Source: Verrucomicrobiota bacterium (GTDB lineage Bacteria; Verrucomicrobiota; Verrucomicrobiia; Chthoniobacterales; JAFAMB01). From it: a DNA stretch of 42,404 nt. The notes beneath the pieces were generated by a model that saw nothing but the letters and a program-made list of their open reading frames with translations, made no database searches and was not told the origin of the DNA. The position numbers were made by a program, and so were the translations under genes. The number at the start of each line of letters is the position of its first letter. The stretch's first letter is position 1. Positions 34,465-41,942 of the stretch are shown here, in pieces. The DNA lies in assembly GCA_019237325.1 (NCBI GenBank), contig JAFAHI010000083.1, positions 1 through 42,404 on the forward strand. The letters are read 5' to 3'.

Positions 34465-35328
34465 ATGCCTGCACCCACCACTCACTACGGAAGCGCAGAT
34501 GAGGCTCCTAAAACAACCATCTGTATCGTCGGCGGAACGAACGTTGCACACGCTCTGGCGTGGTCTTCACACGTTTCCGCCAGTTTTACCATCGAGACGC
34601 CATTCGGGATTTCGCCATTAATCTATTTTGGCGAGACGGATGGAGTTCCTTTTTATCATATCACGCTTCATGGTTCTCCGGAGCTATCCGGCGTAGCCGA
34701 GCAAGACGTGTTGCTAAGAGTTTGGAGTGCCCTGTATCGGCTCGGGGTGAGTGATGTTCTCGGGGGCGCTACCGCAGGAAGCATCAATGAAAAATACAAG
34801 CTCGGGGACTGGGTGATTGCCGACGATTTCGTCGACTTTAACATCGATCGGCAACGTTCGATTGCGGCAGCCGTCCTTGGCGCAAAAACGGCGGCAAGAA
34901 TTTTACCGAGATACGTACCGGCAGACGACCCGATCCTCCGAAAGATTTTGGTCGAAGAGACCGCGAAGGTGACAGGTGCAGAGAACGTGCATGAGGGAGG
35001 CGTGATCGTTCAAGCTGCGGGTGGCCGGTTTGAGACGGCTGCTGAAATCAGGATGTTTAAGACGCTGGGCGCCGATCTGGTCACCATGAACGTGCCAACG
35101 GAAATGGCATATGCTCGCCAAGTGAATATTAACTATGCCAGTTTGATAGCGATTTCTAATCCGGCTGAAGGATTAGGAACTTGGGAGTGGACGACGCTAA
35201 GTGACCTTTATCCAAAGTTCCACGCGCAGAGTATTGAGATTTACCTCGCGGCGGTGAGGCGGATACAGCAGCTGCCAGAACGCCGGAGAATTGGAGATAG
35301 CCTTCGGGTTCACCCGGAGTTCGACTAA
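34465..35328 (+). CDS. MTAP/purine nucleoside phosphorylase-family protein
   Basis: The protein is 287 residues from the ATG at 34465 (MPAPTTHYGSADEA); the frame is also open from a TTG at 34405. Family marks are the phosphate-loop strand CIVGGTNVAHA, ETPFGISPLIYFGE, the central GVSDVLGGATAGSINEKYKLGD block, and AAEIRMFKTLGADLVTMNVP followed by EMAYARQVNINYAS, which corresponds to the nucleoside-binding Met/Asp/Glu region. These enzymes split purine nucleosides or methylthioadenosine with phosphate. The usual GGSG phosphate loop is GGTN and the usual RHG is TLHG here, so the substrate may differ from classical MTAP. It sits among purine genes, which supports a purine nucleoside role. Confidence 0.83.
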   Translation: MPAPTTHYGSADEAPKTTICIVGGTNVAHALAWSSHVSASFTIETPFGISPLIYFGETDGVPFYHITLHGSPELSGVAEQDVLLRVWSALYRLGVSDVLGGATAGSINEKYKLGDWVIADDFVDFNIDRQRSIAAAVLGAKTAARILPRYVPADDPILRKILVEETAKVTGAENVHEGGVIVQAAGGRFETAAEIRMFKTLGADLVTMNVPTEMAYARQVNINYASLIAISNPAEGLGTWEWTTLSDLYPKFHAQSIEIYLAAVRRIQQLPERRRIGDSLRVHPEFD

Positions 35329-35413
35329 CTAAATTTGCAGGACGAGACCCCGGAAAAACTAACCTGCCGAAGAGGCAGCGACCCGCATCGATCCACCACG
35401 AAGCGGTAGCAGA

Positions 35414-35602
35414 GATAATAGCTCCGTAGGAGCGAAATCTTTATAGCGATCCGGGTCTAAATTGCAGCAAGCTCCGTAGGAGCGACATATCCTGCCTGTG
35501 TGCAAACCTCGCCAGCCTCAATCTGATGTCGCTCCTACAGAGCTCGTCGGGATTTTGGGATGTCGCGGCTATAGAGATTTCGCTCCTACGGAGCTATTAT
35601 CG
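35414..35602. repeat. Element B copy 2: compact inverted repeat with four GCTCC-N3-GGAGC motifs
   Basis: The left arm (35414-35488) reads ATAATAGCTCCGTAGGAGCG, then AAATCTTTATAGC, then a second GCTCCGTAGGAGCGACAT. The right arm (35525-35602) is its mirror. The outer 30 or so bases differ by a single base between arms. It lies between the convergent phosphorylase and purine permease genes. Nothing else is seen in 35329-35629. Confidence 0.88.
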
Positions 35603-35629
35603 CAGTAACCGCTCGTGGCAGTCTCGCTC

Positions 35630-36994
35630 TTAATGCTCGAACAGGAAGTAGAGCAGGAACAACACAGCTAAGATATAGGTCAGCGCGCCGACTTCCTTTG
35701 CCTTACCGGTACCGAGTTTGATACCCACATAGGTTAAGATACCAAGAGCGATTCCTTCGCTGATGCTGAATGCGAACGGCATCATTACGATGGTGATAAA
35801 AGCTGGGGCAGCCTTGGCAAAGTCACGTAAGTCCAGTTCCGCTAATCCTTGCATCATGAACGCGCCAACCACTACTAGCGCGGGTGCAGTGGCTACAGCA
35901 GGAATTATCAAAATGAGAGGCGTCAAAAAGAGAGCTAGCAAAAAACAGATAGCAGTGACGATTGACGTCATACCGGTCCGGCCACCGGCTTCAACGCCGG
36001 CCGCGCTCTCAATATAGCTGGTTACCGTAGAGGTGCCCAGAGTCGACCCAAACATAGCGGCACAAGCGTCCGCCATAAATGCGCGTCCCACTTTTGGTAG
36101 ATTGCCATGTTCATCGAGTAAGCCCGCTCGTTTGGAGACCCCAATCAGAGTGCCCATGTTGTCGAACAAGTCGACAAACAGAATGGAGAGGACTAGCGGA
36201 AGGGCGGTAAGCAAGTGTTGCCAAAAATAACCTAAGTCTAGTTTGAAGAAGCTGGGTGCTAAAGAGGAAGGTAGATTAAAGAAAGAGCCTGGCGGTTTGG
36301 TGATCATGCCGGATCCGTCCGCTGCCGGTATAAAAAGGCCAGCGACGGTCAAAAGCAAGATTACCAACACAATGGAGCCCGGTAACCGTCTAGTGATAAG
36401 AATTCCCGTCAAGATAATCCCGACAATGACTAGCCAAGGAGCGGGTGTACCCAGATCGCCCAGCGTCAGATAAGGAGAAGCCTCGACCACTAGTGGAGCA
36501 CCATTTTTGGGCACCACGTCTAGGTTGAGAATGATCACTCCTCCATTCTCTAGTCCAATCAAAGCAATGAAAAAGCCGATGCCGGAGGTGATGGCCAGTT
36601 TAAGCTCAAAGGGAATCGCTTCTATGATCCGCTGCCGCAAACGACTCACCGTCAAAGCTAGAAAGATAAGCCCGCTGTAAAAGACGAAACCCAGAGCAGC
36701 CTGCCAGGGGATTCCTTTAGCCAGACAAATCGTGTAGGTGAAAAAGGCATTCAGCCCCATTCCCGGTGCTAACGCGATCGGGTAGTTGGTAGCGAAAGCC
36801 ATGATAATGGTCATGACTGCGGAAGCGATCGCGGTCGCCGTGACGAGAGCGCCTTTGTCGATACCGGTTTGAGACAGAATTAACGGATTAACCGCGAGGA
36901 TATACGCCATCGCGGCAAAGGTAGTCAGCCCGGCAATTACCTCGCGAGCTGCGGTAGAGCCATGTGCTTTCAGGGAGAAAACGCGTTCGAGCAT
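35630..36994 (-). CDS. NCS2-family purine permease (AzgA/PbuG type)
   Basis: This 454-residue, highly hydrophobic protein has about 12-14 membrane helices. AzgA-group marks are the early AGLTTFAAMAYILAVNPLIL, the GMGLNAFFTY motif with the conserved Asn, FVDLFDNMGTLIGV on TM8, and the TSTVTSYIESAAGVEAGGRTG loop on TM10. Transporters of this group import adenine, guanine or hypoxanthine with protons. Its place between a purine phosphorylase, adenine deaminase and secreted adenosine deaminase fits uptake of purine bases, probably hypoxanthine or adenine. The start MLERVFSLKAHGSTAAREV is the expected N-terminus. Confidence 0.95.
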   Translation of the reverse strand: MLERVFSLKAHGSTAAREVIAGLTTFAAMAYILAVNPLILSQTGIDKGALVTATAIASAVMTIIMAFATNYPIALAPGMGLNAFFTYTICLAKGIPWQAALGFVFYSGLIFLALTVSRLRQRIIEAIPFELKLAITSGIGFFIALIGLENGGVIILNLDVVPKNGAPLVVEASPYLTLGDLGTPAPWLVIVGIILTGILITRRLPGSIVLVILLLTVAGLFIPAADGSGMITKPPGSFFNLPSSLAPSFFKLDLGYFWQHLLTALPLVLSILFVDLFDNMGTLIGVSKRAGLLDEHGNLPKVGRAFMADACAAMFGSTLGTSTVTSYIESAAGVEAGGRTGMTSIVTAICFLLALFLTPLILIIPAVATAPALVVVGAFMMQGLAELDLRDFAKAAPAFITIVMMPFAFSISEGIALGILTYVGIKLGTGKAKEVGALTYILAVLFLLYFLFEH

Positions 36995-37198
36995 GAGAAG
37001 GGAGAAGCAGATTTTATCCCAAATTGTTTAAGCGAGTGACGGGCGATCAGAAAAGCATAAAAAAGAACCAAAGCGGCAAATGATGGACAACAGTGCATTA
37101 TTCTGAACAAAGGCTGAGTTCGGCCGACTTTGTGTGCGCCTTCGGGGTAGAAGCTTGAACGCAGCCCAACGTCGTGTTCTTAATACCCCACTCTAACC

Positions 37199-38650
37199 AT
37201 GAATAGCCTCAGAAATTTGCTGTTCTCTTTCCTGCTCATCGCTTCACTCTATTTGGCTGCTCCCGGCGAAGCCGCGGACTTTGAGAGCCGATTCCAAGAG
37301 ATCGTTCAAAACGCGACCAACGAACAGCTTTACCGCTTTCTGTATGCTTTGCCGAAAGGCGGAGACCTGCACAATCATCAGGATGGCGCTAATTGGCCGG
37401 ACTGGTGGTACCAGGTCGCAACCGATCCTACCAAAACTCACGGTGACACGTTCTATACTTTAACCAAGATCGCATCACCAAACCCGAGCGGTGGGGCTCC
37501 GCTGTTTTTTACGACGATTCCTCGGTGGCACTACGAGCGTTTGCCAGACGCGGAGAAAGCCCAATACCAAGCATTGAGCTCCTTGGATGCAGCTACCAAG
37601 GCGAATTGGCTGGCGTCACTGTGGCTTGGCCAGCCAGGCGACGGCCGCGAGAAATTCTTCGAGCAAATTTGGCCCCGTCTCGGCGGCTTGGTCCGAAATC
37701 CATACGTCTCTAGCGAATCGCTAGTCGAGAGTATGAAGCATTTCGGCGAAGAGGGAGTTCGCTACATCGAAACCCAAAATCTCGTCTTTGGTCTGGGATC
37801 GTTCTTTGAATACAAGGACCAGGACGGAAATACGCTCTCATTGGATCAAGTGGCGGATATTTATCGTCACCGGTTGCAACAGTCGGACGCCGTGGCCACC
37901 GGTGTCACCGTGCGATTTCAAGCCGTCGTGATCCGCTTTGCGCCAACGGCAGAAGACGGAGTGGAAGCTGCCTACGCATTCGTTAATCGTCACCGGGATC
38001 TTTGGGTTGGTATCAACATGGCCGGACGCGAGGATAACGAAAAAGGGTTCCCGGCTCGCTTCTTATCCGTTTATCGAGAGATGGAAGGTAAATATCCGCC
38101 GATAAGTCTATCGATTCATGCTGGCGAAAGCGACGAACCGAACCATCATGTTCGAGATACTCTTTACCTTGGCGCGAAAAGGATCGGGCACGGTGTCAAC
38201 TTGCTATCGGACCCAGATACCATGCTGCATATGCGGGAAGACAAAGATCTGATCGAGATCAATTTGATCAGCAATCAATTACTCGGGTATGTGCCAAAGT
38301 TCGCCGATCATCCATTTCCCCGATACCTACGCTTCGGTATACCGGTTTGTTTAAATACCGACGACCGAGGGATGTGGGGTTCGACAATGACGGATGAGTA
38401 TTATGTGGCGGTCAAAAACTTCAATCTCTCTTGGGAAGAAATAGTTCAGCTGGGCAGAAATAGTTTGGAATACAGTTTTGTCCAACCCGATCAAAAGCAG
38501 CGATTGTTGGACGCCTATAACCAGGCTGTCAAAGAATTCGAACAAAAGTACAGCGGCGATTGGAAGGCATTGTTAGCCGCAGTGAATGCGACCGATAGCC
38601 CTTACGCGGAGCGGGAGTTTGGGATTAAGTTGCCGTTACCAGGAAAGTGA
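37199..38650 (+). CDS. Secreted adenosine deaminase (ADGF/ADA2-like)
   Basis: This 483-residue protein begins with a clear signal peptide (about 1-25, hydrophobic LLFSFLLIASLYLA, cut after GEA). The adenosine deaminase metal site is complete: HNH in PKGGDLHNHQ (His58, His60), IHAGES with the catalytic Glu region, RIGHG, and NTDDRGM with the Asp pair. At about 460 mature residues it is longer than cytosolic ADA (about 340) and matches exported ADA2/ADGF-type enzymes. It should convert extracellular adenosine to inosine. With the nearby phosphorylase and purine permease this suggests scavenging of nucleosides from dead cells. The TGA stop is the first unit of a GTGAGAGGTGAGACGTGAG array. Confidence 0.93.
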   Translation: MNSLRNLLFSFLLIASLYLAAPGEAADFESRFQEIVQNATNEQLYRFLYALPKGGDLHNHQDGANWPDWWYQVATDPTKTHGDTFYTLTKIASPNPSGGAPLFFTTIPRWHYERLPDAEKAQYQALSSLDAATKANWLASLWLGQPGDGREKFFEQIWPRLGGLVRNPYVSSESLVESMKHFGEEGVRYIETQNLVFGLGSFFEYKDQDGNTLSLDQVADIYRHRLQQSDAVATGVTVRFQAVVIRFAPTAEDGVEAAYAFVNRHRDLWVGINMAGREDNEKGFPARFLSVYREMEGKYPPISLSIHAGESDEPNHHVRDTLYLGAKRIGHGVNLLSDPDTMLHMREDKDLIEINLISNQLLGYVPKFADHPFPRYLRFGIPVCLNTDDRGMWGSTMTDEYYVAVKNFNLSWEEIVQLGRNSLEYSFVQPDQKQRLLDAYNQAVKEFEQKYSGDWKALLAAVNATDSPYAEREFGIKLPLPGK

Positions 38651-38688
38651 GAGGTGAGACGTGAGAAGTGAGAGGGGCTTTCAGCCCC
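38645..38688. repeat. GTGAGARG word array and GGGGCT hairpin after the adenosine deaminase gene
   Basis: The array gtgagaggtgagacgtgaga begins over the stop codon (TGA 38648-38650) and runs to about 38673. A hairpin GGGGCT-TTC-AGCCCC (38674-38688) follows without a T-run. The same words recur at 41757-41790 upstream of hmgA. Confidence 0.65.
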
Positions 38689-38689
38689 G

Positions 38690-38994
38690 AAGCGGCGCGA
38701 CTGGAGGGGAGCCGCTTTCGAGTGTTGAAAAACCTTATCGCTAGAGCAGAGATAACACGTCCGGAGGCGCAGCAAAACTGGCTGGCAGGCGGCTCCCGGA
38801 AACGTCTGCCGATGTCGCTAGCAGGATGGGCTGAATTGAAGCGGCGACACCACAATAACAATTCACACCGTGGGTCGTGTCCGGGAGCCGCCTGCAAACA
38901 ACGACTCGCCAATACAACGCTTCGTTGCGCGAACAGATCTGGTTGCGGGCAACGATCAAAAGCGGCTCCCCTCCAGCTCGCGCCGCTTCGCGGC
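38690..38994. repeat. Element A copy 3: inverted dimer
   Basis: Outer arms: AAGCGGCGCGACTGGAGG onward from 38690, and the complementary AGCTCGCGCCGCTT ending at 38993. The words are GGGAGCCGC (38707), gcggctccc (38789), GGGAGCCGC (38883) and gcggctccc (38962), with spacers of 73, 85 and 70 nt. It lies between the convergent adenosine deaminase and hppD genes. No gene is seen in it. Confidence 0.88.
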
Positions 38995-39045
38995 TGAGGG
39001 CGCGTTCAGGAGCCCGGCTCCACCAATTGATGTACAAGCACCGAC

Positions 39046-39065
39046 GGACGAGCAGGAGCTCGTCC
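39046..39065. repeat. REP-like hairpin GGACGAGC-AGGA-GCTCGTCC
   Basis: An 8-bp stem and 4-nt loop just beyond the 3' end of hppD. It has the same layout as 28631-28650 with one compensated base pair (C-G for T-A). Such short palindromes resemble REP units. Confidence 0.6.
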
Positions 39066-39073
39066 CTACCAGG

Positions 39074-40171
39074 CTAGAGATTCCCTCGCCTGGCTTGCTC
39101 TCGTTCCAACGCTTCGAACAACGCTTTGAAATTGCCCGCTCCGAAACCTTTGCTGCCGTGGCGGCGGATAACTTCATAAAATACCGTTGGCCGGTCTTCA
39201 ACGGGTTGGCTGAAAATCTGGAGTAGGTATCCTTCTTCATCCCGGTCCACAAGAATGCCGCGCCGGCCTAACTCGCGATAGTCTTCTTCAATCTCGCCAA
39301 TTCGTGATGGCAGATCTTCGTAATAGGTCTCCGGCACTCGCAGGAAGTCCACTCCGGCTGCGCGTAACGCGTCGACGGTGGCAATGATATCTTTCGTTGC
39401 TAAGGCGATATGCTGCACCCCGGGTCCGCCGTAATAAATCAGATATTCTTCGATTTGGCTGCGGCGCTTCCCTTCCGCCGGTTCATTGATCGGGAACTTA
39501 ATGCGCCCGGAGCCGTTTTGCATGACCTTGCTCATCAACGCTGAGTAGTCAGTGCTAATATCCTTGTCGCTGAAATGCGTTAGTTGGCTAAATCCAAGGA
39601 CGTCGCGATAGAACGCGACCCAATGATTCATCTGCCCCAATTCGACATTCCCGACAATGTGGTCGATCGCCGCAATTCCGGTCTCCGGGGCAGGAGGAGG
39701 ATTTTGGATTTCTTTGAAGCCGGGGAAGATACCGCGATAGTTTTGGCGCTCAATGAAACTGTGCACCGTGTCTCCGTAGGTAGCAATCGAGGCTCGCACG
39801 AAACGTCCGCTGCCATCTTCGAATTCTTGTGGTTCTTGTGCACTCTTAGCGCCTCTGCGCAAAGCCTCATCATAAGCAGTCCGGGCATCGGAAACTCTTA
39901 AAGCAATATCGCGGACTCCATCGCCATGCAACGCGATGTGTCGCGAGATTTCCGGCGCGGACTCAGGACCGAGCGGCGAGGTCAAAAGAAAGTGAACCTG
40001 GCCTTTCCGTAACAACCAAGACGCCCGATCTCGCACCCCGGTCTCCAGACCGGAATAGGCAACTGGCACCAACCCGAGGGCGGTACGGTAGTAGTGAGCA
40101 GCTTGCCGGGCGTTCGATACGTAGAACTCGACGTAATCAATTCCGTGAAAATCGAGGGGATCTGAACTCAT
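39074..40171 (-). CDS. hppD: 4-Hydroxyphenylpyruvate dioxygenase
   Basis: This 365-residue two-domain vicinal-oxygen-chelate enzyme turns 4-hydroxyphenylpyruvate into homogentisate in tyrosine breakdown. The Fe(II) ligands are His171 (AIDHIVGNV), His254 (GVQHIALAT) and Glu333 (FYEVIRR), and the C-terminal gate GFGAGNFKALFEALEREQ is intact. The ATG at 40171 gives the expected N-terminus (MSSDPLDFHGIDYVEFYVSN), although no Shine-Dalgarno is visible on the coding strand. It is downstream of and parallel to hmgA, the next enzyme of the pathway, after a 370-bp gap, so the two may be co-regulated or separately transcribed. Confidence 0.97.
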   Translation of the reverse strand: MSSDPLDFHGIDYVEFYVSNARQAAHYYRTALGLVPVAYSGLETGVRDRASWLLRKGQVHFLLTSPLGPESAPEISRHIALHGDGVRDIALRVSDARTAYDEALRRGAKSAQEPQEFEDGSGRFVRASIATYGDTVHSFIERQNYRGIFPGFKEIQNPPPAPETGIAAIDHIVGNVELGQMNHWVAFYRDVLGFSQLTHFSDKDISTDYSALMSKVMQNGSGRIKFPINEPAEGKRRSQIEEYLIYYGGPGVQHIALATKDIIATVDALRAAGVDFLRVPETYYEDLPSRIGEIEEDYRELGRRGILVDRDEEGYLLQIFSQPVEDRPTVFYEVIRRHGSKGFGAGNFKALFEALEREQARRGNL

Positions 40172-40541
40172 AAAGGAGGCTTTCTTTAATGAAACGATGC
40201 GTAACTCCCAGACGCATCATATAGGGTGATATTGAGGGTACCATTAAGTCTGGAGTGAGACAATCGAAAGGCGCGTTGGCGGATGTCGATAAGGCCAAAC
40301 TAGGAGCGAAGCTGCGACTCATAATAGCCTAGGTTTAAATCCTAGGGAGAATAAGAGAATCAGCGATGAAAGTTAGTCATACCTAGTTAGTTATACCTAA
40401 AGACGTACCGGTCCGTGCACACACACACACGTTGAGCCACGGCTCGGCGCGCGTTTAGGCCTAACAACAATAATGTGACGTCGTGGCGCCTGAGTCCTTC
40501 GATCGTCCACTCAGGTCTTTCGGGAGCCTCACCCTACCAAA
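40172..40541. other. Gap between hmgA and hppD
   Basis: No gene is recognised. The stretch holds a short CA run (40418-40430), CCTAGG-TTTAAAT-CCTAGG (40329-40347), and on the plus strand aaaggagg followed nine nt later by ATG (40189) opening an 11-codon frame (MKRCVTPRRII). The hppD promoter is presumably here, but no convincing -35/-10 pair was picked out. Confidence 0.5.
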
Positions 40542-41705
40542 TTAAACCTGCGCGAGTTGAGGGGTCTCGATTGGGTAGTACCAGGATGTTGAATACGCTT
40601 CGATGATCCCCTTGGCTCCATCGGGCGCCACAAACAAAGGCTCGACTGCATCCAAAGCGACCGCGTATTCATTTGTCTGTTTGGTGAGTCCTTGTCGATC
40701 CCGTTCCCAAGCTTGTGGCTGCGGGCCGTGATCGATTCCCATCGGATGGAGAGTCAACATACCGGGTTCGATGCCGCCGCGCGAAAAGAAAACTCCCTCG
40801 TGATAGAAAATCACTTCATCGTAATCGACGTTGCGATGGTAGTAGGGTAAGCGCAACACTTCGTCGTCACCGAGAAAGCGCGGAGCAAAGGTAACTACAT
40901 AAACCTCGCTACTAGCGAAGGTTGCTGCAGCTGTTGGAGGAACGTGGTAACGCATACTGCTGATAGGCCGAAAATCGCGCACATTTAATTTGCTCGGCAA
41001 CACCGTTCCCTTATATCCCACCACGTTCTCAATCGGGTTGTAATCAAAAATGAGTTTGCTTCGAATGCCTGCTCTCTTCACCTGCAGTTCGACATCGCCA
41101 CCATTTAGTCCGGATCGCTTTTGATCAAAGTCTGGATATTGGATAACTCCGGGATCGAATAAAGCATGGGAACCTAAAATCCCTCGATCAGGAATACCAA
41201 ATGCCGTCCGTGATTCTGAGATGATAGCAAGAGTGTCCTTGGACTCGGGTACCAACCGATAGATGCACCCTTTCGGGATGATCACATAATCTCCGGGGCG
41301 ATAGGGCAGGATGCCAAACTCCGTTTCGATAACGCCGACCCCACGATGGAAGAAATAAAGCTCGTCACCGTCAACGGTGCGATAAAGAAATGGCATGGGC
41401 TCGCGTCTACGAGTTAAATAGATCGAAAGAGACCGGCGGGCACACGCTGCCATTGACTGCATTAACAGTGCGGGTGTCCCGTTCGGATCTGCTAGATCCG
41501 ATGTTTCGATCGTCCGGCAATCCATCGCGATTGGCCTTAAAGGACCCTCTATCCTTTTCCAAGCTGAAGGCATCTCTTTCGTGTAAAGATGGGTGGCCTC
41601 ACCAAAAAAGCCTTCGCGGCCGTACTCCATTTCGTAGGTCCCTTCCGGGATCCGAACGTGCGCCTGGTTAGGATAAACGCCGTTTTTGAGGGGGAAGCGC
41701 TGCAT
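40542..41705 (-). CDS. hmgA: Homogentisate 1,2-dioxygenase
   Basis: This 387-residue bicupin-type protein opens the homogentisate ring to maleylacetoacetate. Recognisable blocks are the N-terminal EGTYEMEYGREGF, the central DELYFFHRGVGVIETEFG with PGDYVIIPKGCIYRL, and the metal-site region PYYHRNVDYDEVIFYHEG followed by LTLHPMGIDHGPQP. It is shorter than the human enzyme (445) but typical of many bacterial forms. It stands upstream of hppD on the same strand, which confirms a tyrosine/phenylalanine catabolic pair. Maleylacetoacetate isomerase and fumarylacetoacetase genes are not in the window. Confidence 0.93.
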   Translation of the reverse strand: MQRFPLKNGVYPNQAHVRIPEGTYEMEYGREGFFGEATHLYTKEMPSAWKRIEGPLRPIAMDCRTIETSDLADPNGTPALLMQSMAACARRSLSIYLTRRREPMPFLYRTVDGDELYFFHRGVGVIETEFGILPYRPGDYVIIPKGCIYRLVPESKDTLAIISESRTAFGIPDRGILGSHALFDPGVIQYPDFDQKRSGLNGGDVELQVKRAGIRSKLIFDYNPIENVVGYKGTVLPSKLNVRDFRPISSMRYHVPPTAAATFASSEVYVVTFAPRFLGDDEVLRLPYYHRNVDYDEVIFYHEGVFFSRGGIEPGMLTLHPMGIDHGPQPQAWERDRQGLTKQTNEYAVALDAVEPLFVAPDGAKGIIEAYSTSWYYPIETPQLAQV

Positions 41706-41756
41706 CGCCTAATGTATTCCAGGGCAGTGGGTAGCACAAGCGGGCGGCTGTCACCG

Positions 41757-41940
41757 GTGAGAAGTGAGACGTGAGAGGTGAGAAGTGACAGGGTAACACG
41801 GGATAGGGACGCAGTGGACTTACTGGACTTAGTGGACTGAGTAGACGTAGTGGACATTGCCTCGATCGGAGACGGCCGTCCACTCAGTCTATTAGGTCGA
41901 CTCTATCCGCTACGTCCACTCGCCGTGTCGCCAGCTGCCT
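41757..41940. repeat. GTGAGARG words and inverted AGTGGACTTACTGGAC words
   Basis: gtgagaagtgagacgtgaga words (41757-41790) are followed by gcagtggacttactggactt (41810-41855). The latter pairs with ccgtccactcagtctattag and ctacgtccactcgcc (41876-41925). No gene is seen in 41706-41942. Confidence 0.65.
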
Positions 41941-41942
41941 TT

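Noticed and set aside
38674-38688. Hairpin after adenosine deaminase as an intrinsic terminator
   Set aside because: The stem is only 6 bp and no T-run follows, so it is listed only as part of the repeat stretch.
40189-40224. 11-codon plus-strand frame with a strong aaaggagg nine bases upstream, divergent from hppD
   Set aside because: Too short to judge. The purine-rich match may be chance on the strand opposite hppD, and no attenuator structure was identified after it.
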